Notes under the pieces: model-generated
Seen by the model: only the letters and a program-made list of their open reading frames with translations
The model's database searches: none
Told to the model about the DNA's origin: nothing
Shown: positions 1 through 8,447 of the stretch, piece by piece
How positions within the stretch are numbered: position 1 is the stretch's first letter
Layout: each line of letters opens with the position of its first letter
Program-made: the position numbers and the translations under genes
From: Weizmannia acidilactici
GTDB lineage: Bacteria > Bacillota > Bacilli > Bacillales > Bacillaceae_C
DNA: 64,000 nt
NCBI RefSeq assembly: GCF_008974225.1
Contig: NZ_BKZR01000006.1
Coordinates: forward strand, 1-64,000
Direction of reading: 5' to 3'

Positions 1-743
1 ATTTAAAAATAATGCCATATGAAAGACAACTTTCAGAACATTTTAAAAGACCCCTCCAACTTTCCCCAAAAGCGCCTGTATCAATCAAAAATAGACCAAA
101 AGCGAAAAAAGATGAGATCGAAGAAACTGTAAATGTGTACAGCGAAGAAGAAGTACTGAAACTTTTCGAAGCTGTTAAAAACCAGCCTTTTCATTGGCAA
201 GTATTTACCACTTTAGCTGCAGGACTGAGGCACGGTGAATTATTAGGGCTTGAATGGAAGAATGTTGATTTAGAAGAAGGAACAATTTATGTCAAACAAG
301 TAATCAGCCGCAGAATGGACGGTGCCAAAATAAAGAGGCCGAAAAGCAAAACTTCAAGACGTATTATTTCTCTGCCTGAGTCCGTAGTTGAAGAATTGAA
401 AGTGTATAAAAAGCATTGGGATCAGGAAAAAGAAAAGATGAAGGACGGCTGGATTGAAGCAGATCATGAATGGCTTTTCTGTAATGTTGACGGTACCCAC
501 TTCTACCCCACTACTCCGACAACTTGGTAAAGAAGGTTTACAAAAAAAGCTGGAGTTCGGTATATTCGGTTGCACGATCTACGACACACATCTGCTACCC
601 TACTAATCAACCGGGGTGTCCATGCGAAAATCATTTTGGAAAGATTGGGCCATGCCGATATCAGAATCACGATGGATACTTACGGGCATACTTTAAGAGC
701 AGATGATAAAGCTGCAGCTGATAGGCTAGATGATTTATTTTAA
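1..743 (+). pseudogene. Phage-type tyrosine integrase, cut by the window edge and broken by an in-frame stop
   Basis: This is the catalytic part of a tyrosine recombinase, which would integrate or excise a prophage or ICE. The first conserved arginine box is visible (LAAGLRHGELLGLEWKNVDL), then HDLRHTSATLLINRGV and the tail LGHADIRITMDTYGHTL with the catalytic tyrosine. The frame is open to 527, a TAA stop occupies 528-530, and the same frame then continues without a break to a natural stop at 741-743, so a single nonsense change separates two halves of one protein. The N-terminal arm-binding domain lies off the window, and the ATG at 12 is probably not a true start. The gene ends 100 bp from a tRNA-Val 3' end, a usual attachment site for such enzymes. 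Confidence 0.85.
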
Positions 744-806
744 AAAATAAATTGGACAACAAATGGGCAACAATAAAAAAATAAGTAAGTGTTTGAGAAA
801 AAATAA

Positions 807-838
807 AATCCCTAGAACCGTTGGAGCTCTAGGGATTT
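807..838. terminator. Bidirectional intrinsic terminator between integrase and tRNA
   Basis: An 11-bp inverted repeat (AAATCCCTAGA / TCTAGGGATTT) with a 10-nt loop has A/T-rich tails on both sides. It could end the integrase transcript on the plus strand and the tRNA transcript on the minus strand. Confidence 0.7.
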
Positions 839-843
839 AAGGA

Positions 844-916
844 TGATTCCGACTGGGCTCGAACCAGCGACCTCCACCCTGTCAAGGTGGCGCTCTCCCA
901 GCTGAGCTACGGAATC
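844..916 (-). tRNA. tRNA-Val (anticodon GAC)
   Basis: The minus strand folds as a 73-nt cloverleaf. The acceptor stem is GATTCCG/CGGAATC, the D-arm contains GCTCAGCTGGGAGAGC, and the anticodon stem CCACC/GGTGG holds the loop TTGACAG (anticodon GAC, valine). The T-arm contains GGTTCGAGCC. CCA is not encoded. Its 3' end points at the integrase remnant, so the T-arm and acceptor region is the natural candidate for an att core. Confidence 0.93.
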
Positions 917-1229
917 ATATAAAACTGATTTGGACAATGTTTAGTATATAAGGGATGCGGTACTTTGTCAATACAATTTTTAAAAGACTTTTTTAAAAAA
1001 CTGCAGGGTATTTCGGTAAAATGCATTGATTGAAAGGAACACGCCCCTTTTGCCATTAAGGCAAGGGGTTTTTGAGTGCTTTCGCGATTTTGCTTCGACT
1101 ATTTTATTATCATAATCATTTGCATTTCTTTTGTCTAGACAAGTAGTCAAGAGTAAGCATATTTACAATATCTAACCGGAAAGGAGCATATCCGCCTCCA
1201 CCTCATGGATACGCAGGGCGAAGGAATGT
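917..1229. other. Intergenic stretch, no gene recognised
   Basis: AT-rich. It contains a hairpin (CCCCTTTTGCC attaa GGCAAGGGG, about 1044-1070) followed by T residues, which looks like a terminator. From about 1170 the text changes to GC-richer sequence that runs into the chimeric transposase frame and may be derived from a group II intron. Confidence 0.5.
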
Positions 1230-2335
1230 ATGGACCCTGATCCGGAGAGATATAGGAGGGTGAGAGACCGTGAGTCGTGTGGAGATCTTACACACGGTTA
1301 TATCCTTTTATTTACCAAACTTATCCAGTTCGGTCGTGAGGATGGGACATACCCTGTAAGAATATTCTGTATAAACTCGTTTGAAGGTGTGACAGCTATT
1401 TGGTGTAAATTAAACACCTATGAAATTTTAAGAATGAGTGAGTATTCAAGAGAAAACTTAACTTTATTGAAGGAGGGCGTGGAAAGAACCTATAAAGGCT
1501 GCGACGGTTACGCCCCCATGTTCGCTTACATCGGGCAGGAAGGCTATTGTCTGAATGTTGAGATGCGCAAAGGAAGAGTACACTGCCAAAACGGAACACC
1601 GGATTTTATCCGGAAAACCATGCAATCCGCCAAAAAGCTGACAGACAAGCCGTTACTTTTCAGGCTTGATTCCGGAAATGACAGCCGGGATAACATCGTT
1701 ATTTTCCTGGAAAATGAAACAAATTTTATTATTAAACGCAATCCCCGCAAGGAAAAAGCAGAGGACTGGCTTGAAATCGCCCAAAAACACGGCATGTGCT
1801 GCGAAGAACAGGAAGGAAAGAAAGTCTACCTTGGACATCCCACAACTATTGAAGTGAACGGCCGGCAGCGAACCATCCGGAAAGTTTTCAAAGTGATCGA
1901 AAGAACCATCAGTAGAGATGGCCAGATTTTTTTGATCCCTGCATATGAATTTGAAACTTACTGGACGACCTTGAATGTCCCGTCCAATGTCATCATTTCG
2001 CTCTATCACGATCACGGCACATGCGAACAGTTCCACAGTGAGATCAAATCAGAGCTGGATCTTGAGCGCCTGCCATCCGGAAAGTATGAAACCAACGGCC
2101 TGATTCTTCATTTCGGCGTGTTCGCGTATAATCTGTTTCGCATGATCGTCCAGGAAAGCTTGAAAGAACAGGATGCCCCTCTTAAAAAGAAAGCCGCGAG
2201 GAGGAGAATCCGGACAGTCATTCAATGATCACGATGGCATCAAAGCTGGTTCATCAGGGGCACCAGTGGAAACTGAAAGTCAGCGTGACCAACAAATGGC
2301 GTCCAACCTTTGAAAGCTACTATGCCTTTTTCTAA
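1230..2335 (+). pseudogene. IS1380-like transposase remnant, N-terminally chimeric and frameshifted
   Basis: From about 1440 the frame encodes a DDE transposase resembling the IS1380 family: KEGVERTYKGCDGYAPMF, LFRLDSGNDS (catalytic Asp region), then HGTCEQFHSEIKSELDLERL near the C-terminus. The first roughly 65 residues do not resemble a transposase N-terminus, and about 100 or more residues of the usual length are missing. The frame ends at 2228, but the overlapping frame from 2225 continues the expected C-terminus (MASKLVHQGHQWKLKVSV) to 2335, so a frameshift lies near 2225. Terminal inverted repeats were not found. The element should be inactive. Confidence 0.8.
1273..1299 (+). other. Possible group II intron domain V-like helix
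   Basis: AGTCGTGTG pairs with CACACGGTT, allowing G-U pairs, and sits behind a purine-rich segment (GGGTGAGAGACCGTG). This layout resembles the 3' end of bacterial group II introns, but the distal part of domain V is short and degenerate. No reverse transcriptase sequence is present here. Offered as a weak call that could explain the non-transposase N-terminus of the overlapping frame. Confidence 0.3.
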
Positions 2336-2364
2336 TACCGCCATAAAATCCATAGTTAACAGGG

Positions 2365-2397
2365 AAACTTGCAAAAATTAGAAACGGCAAGTTTTTT
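2365..2397 (+). terminator. Intrinsic terminator after the IS1380-like remnant
   Basis: The 8-bp stem AAACTTGC/GCAAGTTT is followed directly by T residues on the plus strand, 30 bp beyond the end of the transposase sequence. Confidence 0.65.
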
Positions 2398-2668
2398 TGG
2401 CATGCCTAAAAATTGACCTTTAAAAGCGCTTTTAAAATACACCAAAGCAGCAAAATACAATTTCACAAAACATCAGTTACTTTTCGGAATTCAGCCTGAA
2501 AAATCTACCTACTAACACCGTTGATTAGGTTTTCGTCACGGATTCAGGTACTATTATACAAGACTTGGGGAGGTACTTCCTTTTTTATGTTTTGAATACC
2601 TTGGGACACAAGGACTTGGAATTTTGAAATTTACTCATACATAAAAATCTTTTTTTATTCATAAAATA

Positions 2669-2755
2669 ATGAGTCTGTCCCATCACATTACCTTACATGA
2701 AAAAAGGGTGCCCCCACGTCAATCTACCGACTTTGGGACAGCCCCTTTTTTTCGT
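2669..2755 (-). repeat. Short MITE-like palindromic repeat (GGGGCTGTCCCAAAGTC family)
   Basis: Read on the minus strand it starts GGGGCTGTCCCAAAGTCGG, forms a hairpin closing with GGGGGCACCC plus a T-run, and ends TGATGGGACAGACTC, so its two ends are inverted copies of CTGTCCCA. The start matches the left end of the longer repeat at 18314. It lies just downstream of the acetoacetyl-CoA synthetase gene and can act as its terminator. Confidence 0.6.
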
Positions 2756-2774
2756 ATACTTTCCTACTAATGAT

Positions 2775-4727
2775 TTACTCTTCCAGCCCGTTTATCGTTT
2801 TTGCCAGTTCAATGAAAAAGTTTAAGGACTCGGGATTTGCCATTGATCCTTGGTTGACCACTTTTTCAACCGGGAACCCGAGTAAAATTTTGCGGATCGG
2901 GACTTCCAATTTCTTTCCGCTCAATGTTTTTGGGATTTGTTCGACTTCATAAATTTCGTCAGGGACAAACCGTGGCGAGACCTTACCCCTTATTTCAGCT
3001 TTGATTTTGTCTTTTAGTTCAGCGTCCATATGCCGGCCGGGTCTTAGAACGACAAAAAGCGGCATGAATGATTTTCTTCCGAGATGTTCCAAGTCAATGA
3101 CCAGACTCTCCACGATCTCATCAATGCCTTCCACTGCGCGGTAAATTTCACTCGTCCCCATACGTACACCCTGCCGGTTGATCGTGGAGTCTGAACGGCC
3201 ATAAATGACACAGCTGCCCTTCTCGTCGATTTTTATCCAATCCCCATGCCTCCACACGCCCGGATACACATCAAAATAACTTTCGAGATACCGTTTGTAC
3301 TTTTCATCCCCCCAAAAGTAAAGGGGCATGGATGGCATCGGATCGGTAATCACCAATTCTCCAACCTCATTGACAAGCGGGTTACCCTCATCGTCAAATG
3401 CTTGAATGTGTGCGCCTAAACCACGTGTTTGGATTTCCCCCGCATAGACCGGCAGCACAGGCGAGCCGCCGACAAACGCCGTACACACATCCGTACCGCC
3501 GCTCGTGGAAACAACCCATAAATCTTCTTTCACATTTTCATATGCCCATACAAATCCTTCTGCCGGCAGGGGCGAACCGGTTGACAAAATGGCTTTTAGC
3601 CTAGAAAAGTTATGATTTTCATTCGGCTTAACGCCCGATTTCATGCATACATTTATGAAACCGGCACTGGTGCCAAAATGCGTAACCCCCGCGTCTTCCG
3701 CCAGATCCCACAATGTATCGATTCCCGGATGTGCCGGGCTACCATCATAAAGGACAATCGTGCAGCCCGCCAAAAGGTTGCCAATAAGAAGGTTCCACAT
3801 CATCCACCCTGTTGTCGTGAACCAAAAATAAATATCCTCCGGTTCCACTCCCTGCTCCACTTTTAAAATTTTCAGGTGTTCCATGAGGATGCCGCCCTGC
3901 CCCTGCACAATCGGCTTTGGCAATCCTGTCGTACCAGAAGAAAATAAAATCCACAGCGGATGGTCAAACGGCACATATTCGTATTCCATTTCGGCCTTCC
4001 CCTCTAAGAGGTCATTCCAAGAAATGGTCCTATCGTCCGTTTCCACATTACCGAAAATATAAGGCAACACAATCGTTTTCTTCAAAGTGGGTAAAGCCGC
4101 CTGGAGTTCTGCAATATTCTTTCGTTTATCATAAATTTTACCGTTATAGGAATAGCCGTCAACGGAAAATAAAACGACGGGTTCGATTTGTTTGAACCGT
4201 TCGATGACACTATCATTTCCAAAATCCGGGGAACACGACGACCAAATAGCCCCGATGCTTGCACACGCCAAAAACGCCATCACTGTTTCAGGAATGTTCG
4301 GCATATAGGCGACGACCCGCTCCCCTTTTTGGACGCCACATTTTTTTAAAAACAATGCCACCTTCGCCGTTTTTTCCTGAAGCTCCTTCCAACTGACTTC
4401 TTTTTTGGGCACCGTTTCCGATTTGAAAATGATTGCGGACTGATTTTCTCTGCTGTTGCGAAAAACATGTTCGGCATAATTCAGTGTGGAACCGGCAAAC
4501 CATTTGGCCCCCGGCATTGTTCTAGAGTTTAGGACTTGTTGGTAAGGTGTGTGGGAGATGATGTTGCAATATTTCCAAATACTTTCCCAAAACAGTTCAA
4601 GTTCATCCACCGACCATTTCCAAAGTTCCTGGTGGATTTCAAAATTTAAACCATATTCTTGTTGCAGCCATTTTCTAAATCGGCTGATACCGGCATGTTT
4701 AATCCGCTCCTGGGACGGTTTCCACAA
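2775..4727 (-). CDS. Acetoacetyl-CoA synthetase
   Basis: An ANL-superfamily enzyme that adenylates acetoacetate and transfers it to CoA, giving acetoacetyl-CoA in the cytoplasm. Seen: the N-terminal ACS-type cap (residues 1-90), the P-loop FSSGTTGLPKP near residue 262, TTTGWMMWN near 305, the C-terminal hinge around YGRSDSTINRQGVRMGTSEIYR, and the catalytic lysine in TLSGKKLEVP. Full length at about 650 residues. The longer frame begins with GTG at 4733, but the Shine-Dalgarno GAAGGGG abuts it. The TTG at 4727 has proper spacing and is preferred. The gene is monocistronic; a cre-like site lies about 165 bp upstream. Its product would join the acyl-CoA pool used by the thiolase operon. Confidence 0.9.
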   Translation of the reverse strand: MWKPSQERIKHAGISRFRKWLQQEYGLNFEIHQELWKWSVDELELFWESIWKYCNIISHTPYQQVLNSRTMPGAKWFAGSTLNYAEHVFRNSRENQSAIIFKSETVPKKEVSWKELQEKTAKVALFLKKCGVQKGERVVAYMPNIPETVMAFLACASIGAIWSSCSPDFGNDSVIERFKQIEPVVLFSVDGYSYNGKIYDKRKNIAELQAALPTLKKTIVLPYIFGNVETDDRTISWNDLLEGKAEMEYEYVPFDHPLWILFSSGTTGLPKPIVQGQGGILMEHLKILKVEQGVEPEDIYFWFTTTGWMMWNLLIGNLLAGCTIVLYDGSPAHPGIDTLWDLAEDAGVTHFGTSAGFINVCMKSGVKPNENHNFSRLKAILSTGSPLPAEGFVWAYENVKEDLWVVSTSGGTDVCTAFVGGSPVLPVYAGEIQTRGLGAHIQAFDDEGNPLVNEVGELVITDPMPSMPLYFWGDEKYKRYLESYFDVYPGVWRHGDWIKIDEKGSCVIYGRSDSTINRQGVRMGTSEIYRAVEGIDEIVESLVIDLEHLGRKSFMPLFVVLRPGRHMDAELKDKIKAEIRGKVSPRFVPDEIYEVEQIPKTLSGKKLEVPIRKILLGFPVEKVVNQGSMANPESLNFFIELAKTINGLEE

Positions 4728-4890
4728 TAACACCCCTTCTGTAACCGCTTTTATTTCAATCCCCCCCTCTTATACCGAACGAAACCCTGTAGCGTAAATC
4801 ACTCCGGTTACTCTTTCCATCCAGCGTCCAGAATGTTGTTGTATAAGGTTTTGAACGATTGAATTGTCATCATAAAGAGACATGAATAGG

Positions 4891-4904
4891 TGTAAGCGTT
4901 ATCG
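4891..4904 (+). promoter_or_regulatory. cre-like site upstream of acetoacetyl-CoA synthetase
   Basis: TGTAAGCGTTATCG matches 13 of 14 positions of the CcpA consensus TGWAANCGNTNWCA. It lies upstream of the synthetase gene, a plausible place for catabolite repression of an acid-using enzyme. Confidence 0.5.
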
Positions 4905-5065
4905 TTTTTGATATTTTATCACAATCATAAATATTTCGTCAATAGTTATTTGGATGGACCTTTTATCTCTAGGATTATAGTAATCCTACCAAATAGACGG
5001 ATTTAGTTTTTCGTATAAACCGTCCTGCATTGCATATGCTACTGCTTGTACAGGAGGTGAACAGA

Positions 5066-5264
5066 ATGCCGAATCAACAAAAAATAATCAGCAAAACGGC
5101 CAAAACATTGCGGAAAGTATTAAAAATACGGCGAGTGCTGCTTTCCATGCCGTCCATAAAGGGCTGGAAACTACTGAAGATGTAGCGATGAATGCGGTTG
5201 ATGCAACGTAAATGCTGTCAGCAATGCAGCAGACAGAATGAAAAACAACAATAATCAGCAATAA
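5066..5264 (+). pseudogene. Small Asn/Gln-rich protein gene broken by two frameshifts
   Basis: A strong AGGAGGTG site precedes ATG. Piecing together three frames gives MPNQQK, then NNQQNGQNIAESIKNTAS, AAFHAVHKGLETTEDVAMNA, VDAT, and finally NAVSNAADRMKNNNNQQ before TAA: a hydrophilic, helical protein of about 65 residues, not recognised. The first shift falls in an AAAAAA run, where a sequencing error is easy; the second is near 5212. It precedes the DUF421 relic on the same strand. Confidence 0.5.
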
Positions 5265-5321
5265 AAGCACCATGTTATTTGGCGTTTTTTTAAATTTTAT
5301 AAAAACAAGAGGCTTGGTTTT

Positions 5322-5881
5322 GTGTGGACTGTATTTTGGAAATCTCTTGTTCTGGCAGTTGCGGGCACCATTATACTGAGATTGGGTGGAAGGAAATCGA
5401 TTCGCAAATGACTGTCCCGCAGCTGGCTGTTTTGATTTCGATTGGTACGATTATCGGATTGGAAGTATCAGGTAAAGGGCTTGCGGCATCCATATTGGCA
5501 GCCGGCACTTTTGTCGGCTTCTTGGCGGTAATAGAATGGATCACATTGAAATGGAATGCTGCGGAAACCGTGATCCGGTGCAAATCCGTGCCTGTCATTG
5601 CAAATGGGATAAACCAGGCCGAAGCTGCGTTTAACCGTGGATGAAATGGCAAAAAGATTGTGGATGGCCGGAATTTCACGCATCGAGGATATCCAGACCG
5701 GAACCATTGAGGAAAATGGGGAATTGAGGTATGAATTGAAACGCCACGCCCGCTCGTGACAATCGGCGACCTGGAAAAACTTTTACAAAACCAGCGCTTT
5801 GTTCAACATGATCAAAACGGAAATATCTTTGCGGAAGTGACAAAAGGAACAGAGGAGCAGAGGACTGAGTATTTGCAATAA
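5322..5881 (+). pseudogene. DUF421 (YetF-like) membrane protein, multiply frameshifted
   Basis: Reading across frames recovers FWKSLVLAVAGTIILRLGGR, then MTVPQLAVLISIGTIIGLEV with further membrane helices, then the cytoplasmic DUF421 domain (LRLTVDEMAKRLWMAGISRI, EDIQTGTIEENGELRYELKR, LVTIGDLEKLL). At least three single-base shifts are needed, near 5405, 5625 and 5755. Family members are membrane proteins found on spores or in the envelope; some accompany spoVA operons. A GTG at 5322 is the likely start, with AAGAGG upstream. Non-functional as given. Confidence 0.75.
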
Positions 5882-5969
5882 TTGTTAACATCGCACAGAT
5901 CCGTGGGCTGCGCATAAAAAGAGAAATTTCAGAAAGGACAACGTCTTTTCTTTCTGCTGTTTCTGTTCC

Positions 5970-6037
5970 TTCGCTGATATTTGGACATTACCGCTGATTT
6001 CTCTGGAAAGTCCGCTGAATTTTCCCGCTGATTTACA
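5970..6037 (-). repeat. TCAGCG repeat block, about 21-bp spacing
   Basis: On the minus strand, TCAGCGG or TCAGCGA heptamers begin at 6031, 6018, 5997 and 5977, spaced 13, 21 and 20 bp, with AAA-rich text before each. The flanking text (GGAACAGAAACAGCAGAAAG) is also shared with the array at 22933-23037. Confidence 0.6.
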
Positions 6038-6101
6038 AAACCGGAAAGAGCGCTCAGTCGTGGACCCACAAAAAAGAACGAATTTGTTGCATGATTAATA
6101 A

Positions 6102-6127
6102 AAGGCTGGGGCGTTCCCCTCAGCCTT
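6102..6127 (-). terminator. Terminator of the YkuS-like gene
   Basis: AAGGCTGAGGGG/CCCCAGCCTT hairpin with a one-base bulge, followed by T residues on the minus strand just beyond the stop codon. Confidence 0.75.
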
Positions 6128-6133
6128 CTTCCG

Positions 6134-6373
6134 TTACATTCTGCTTTCGACTTCCTTTACGACCTCGTCAGCAGACATGCCTTTTGCATCAATAATCGAA
6201 GCACGAGTCATCGTGTCGTGGATCCCCATGGCGTTCATCTCGCTGCCGGTTACGACACAACAGTCACAGCCTTGAACGTCCGACTCGCCTTTAATCGTTT
6301 TGACATCATACCCTTTTTCGCGCAAGGCTTCCTGCACATTTGTTAAAGATTCTTCTACACCAATTACTGCCAT
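6134..6373 (-). CDS. YkuS-like small protein (UPF0180 type)
   Basis: A 79-residue protein with a Rossmann-like start (MAVIGVEESLTNVQEALREK) and the conserved mid-part VQGCDCCVVTGSEMNAMGI, as in the UPF0180/YkuS group of Bacillus. The function of that family is unknown. An upstream GTG at 6382 is in frame but lies inside the AGGAGG ribosome site, so ATG 6373 (8-nt spacing) is the start. It has its own terminator; both neighbours are decayed genes. Confidence 0.8.
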   Translation of the reverse strand: MAVIGVEESLTNVQEALREKGYDVKTIKGESDVQGCDCCVVTGSEMNAMGIHDTMTRASIIDAKGMSADEVVKEVESRM

Positions 6374-6557
6374 TTTTAACACCTCCTCATGTTTATCATG
6401 CCCATTTATTTAGAAATTACATGACTTTTTCTTTTCATCTGCTGGTTTAATAACCAGTAAGGATGATCCAGATGCCCTCCACCCAATTTGGAAGTCAAAG
6501 GATCCCTTATACCCTCACATGAGCAGCTGTCGCAAAACCTTGTGTCGGTCAACATGG

Positions 6558-6880
6558 GATGGGGGCGCAGTAATCACCCCTGAAGACGCTGATCTTGAAA
6601 AAATTGAGTCCGTTCGTTACGACAGCTATGATGCCAAATATGAAACGCTGAAATATAACTGGACCGAATGAATGCGTTGACTGCCCGCTGGCAAATGAAG
6701 GTATCTGCAAGAAAGTGTACAAAGTAAAGATCACAGCAGACCTTCGAAAATATAACAGCACCGGCCCAATGGTCAAAGGCATGGAAAACGATTTTCAAAC
6801 GCCGTAGAACGAGTTAGTACATATTAAAGAGGAGTACTTCAATCTCAACAGTTTTCAATATGGTTTTCGCGTTTGTCCTT
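6558..6880 (+). pseudogene. Degraded transposase fragment with a Cys-rich motif
   Basis: Frame pieces give ADLEKIESVRYDSYDAKYET, CVDCPLANEGICKKVYKVKI, TADLRKY, then (shifted) SKAWKTIFKRRR and LVHIKEEYFNLNS. These resemble the C-terminal region of large DDE transposases that carry a CxxCPL...C zinc motif and end in a TAVERVNAYLKEYF-like stretch. At least three frame breaks and a missing N-terminus. The IS family is not certain. Confidence 0.6.
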
Positions 6881-6913
6881 CTGCAATTTGGAGGCCAACG
6901 CGTTTGAGGAGAA

Positions 6914-6928
6914 CCCCCCCCCCCCCCC
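6914..6928 (+). repeat. Poly-C tract of 15
   Basis: Fifteen consecutive C residues between the transposase fragment and the RloB-like relic. Such a run is rare in this genome type and is prone to slippage or to assembly error. No intact gene spans it. Confidence 0.9.
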
Positions 6929-6965
6929 GCGTAGCATAAAAGAATTTTTATCATTTTCTTTGTTT

Positions 6966-7614
6966 TCATGATTTAAGCTTGCAATCTATTAAAATTCTTT
7001 CAATAGATTCCCAAACGGCAAGGGAAGGGTTATCTTCAAAATACTCAAATCCTTTATATTTCACCAGTTTGAGCTGATTTTCATGATTTCTATTCATAAT
7101 CCATTTAGAACGGTCAATTGCATTTTTTACATCCGCTAAATCTATTTGTGCCAGTATTCTCCTGAAATTTCCTTCTTCTTTATATTCATCCAAATCAGTA
7201 AAAGATTCACCATAAGCTCTATTAATAGGCTGGAGATACTGGCTTCTGTGGGTAAAGGATGTGTTACAGTCTATTTTGTGTAAGACGATCTACAGTTCGA
7301 AAGTAAAATTGCTGTACCCGGCATGATATTTTATTTGTTTTCCCACAGAAGCCTTCTTTAGCAAGTCAAGTGTAATTTGAAACTGCTTAGCATGTGCTTT
7401 ACTTACAATCAAAGAAATGCGTAATTTCGGTTCTGCTGATGACATTTAAAGATTTCACCCGTTTTAAAGGGGTTCGCTCAACTTTACAATCAAGGGTTAC
7501 CGTATGTTGCGGCTGAAGCTTCATGATTTATTAGCTTTTCCAGCCATTTTAAATACCATCAGTTTCTCCTTCTACGGTAAAATAGTATTTTTTATTGATC
7601 TTCTTGGCGGCCAT
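6966..7614 (-). pseudogene. RloB-like protein remnant
   Basis: The start MAAKKINKKYYFTVEGET and the pieces WYLKWLEKLINHE, LKRVKSLNVISRTEITHFFD, HAGYSNFTFEL and IVLHKIDCNTSFTHRSQYL, followed by an intact C-terminal 75 residues, match the layout of RloB-type proteins that travel with an AAA ATPase in restriction and abortive-infection loci. Frameshifts lie near 7555, 7500 and 7430, and a TGG-to-TAG type stop follows FEL. The start overlaps the end of the ATPase relic by 23 bp, as expected for a coupled pair. Dead. Confidence 0.65.
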
Positions 7615-8307
7615 CCTCTAACCCTCTTTCTCCATTAACCAATTCTTCGAAAATAGGGGTAAAATCGATATCTTTAATGGCGCCGTACTGGCTGATAAAG
7701 TAATTTTTCATATAATCTTCATTTTTCCGCACTCCATTTTTTCCCGCTGTGCCAAAGTCGGAAAGTGCATAATGGGTGCTGTTATACGTTTCCTCATCCC
7801 GTTCTACAAACTTAATTTCATCTCGGCGAAATAAATTCGAATTTAAAAATATCGGATTATGGGTATTGAAGATGAGCTGTGCATTTTTTTAATATCATCA
7901 TTATGAAATACATTTACAATGCTCATTAACGCCTTTGGATGGATGGAAGCATCAAATTCATCGACAACAACCGAAAAAAATGTGGGAAGCCTTTCTTCAT
8001 TGCTTAAATTCGGTATTAATTCCAATTTGGCGGCCGCAACATTTGCTCCGTAGTTTTGGTCGCTGTTTCAGATATTTCCGCGTAAAACAATCGCTTTAAA
8101 TACTTCCATTGCACCAATAAGATTCGTTTTTCCGGAGGCATTCGGTCCGTAAATCACCGCACTGGATAACCCTTTATAAACTTTTAAACCAATTTTTTCC
8201 TTTAAAATACTGTAATCCAGCCCTTTCTGTTTTGGTGCAGGGACCATCGTAAAGACCAATTCATCTAAAAATGATTTATAGTTTTTTATTTTAAATTCAA
8301 GGAGCAT
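7592..8307 (-). pseudogene. RloA-like AAA/ABC-type ATPase remnant
   Basis: The N-terminus MLLEFKIKNYKSFLDELVFT and the Walker A GPNASGKTN are intact. A TGA follows VLRGNI, then about 150-200 residues typical of the family are missing, and the sequence resumes at Walker B (VVVDEFDASIHPKAL). A frameshift in an AAAAAAA run follows, and then the switch region AQLIFNTHNPIFLN. RloA-type ATPases (OLD-like) work with RloB in phage defence. This is the upstream partner of the relic at 6966. Confidence 0.7.
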
Positions 8308-8447
8308 TTCCTAATCTCCTTTTTGCAGTTTTTCTGCAAATCTAAATATATGCATCAGTCTGGCCAAAAGTCAATTCATTCATACAATTTTGCGTATTTT
8401 TCTCAAAATAAAAAATCATGGAACCGTTAGATCCCGTACTTTTCATT

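Larger units (their letters stand above)
2336..2774. other. Intergenic stretch with a short palindromic repeat
   Basis: No coding potential recognised. Besides the terminator at 2365, the right part (2669-2755) belongs to the GGGGCTGTCCC-type repeat family listed separately and probably terminates the acetoacetyl-CoA synthetase transcript. Confidence 0.5.
5882..6133. other. Intergenic region with a phased repeat block
   Basis: No gene seen. It contains TCAGCG-type repeats (5977-6037, minus orientation), related to a second array at 22933, and the YkuS terminator at 6102-6127. Confidence 0.5.

Noticed and set aside
6549..6798. Two minus-strand frames over the transposase fragment
   Set aside because: The plus strand carries recognisable transposase sequence; the reverse frames have no ribosome site.
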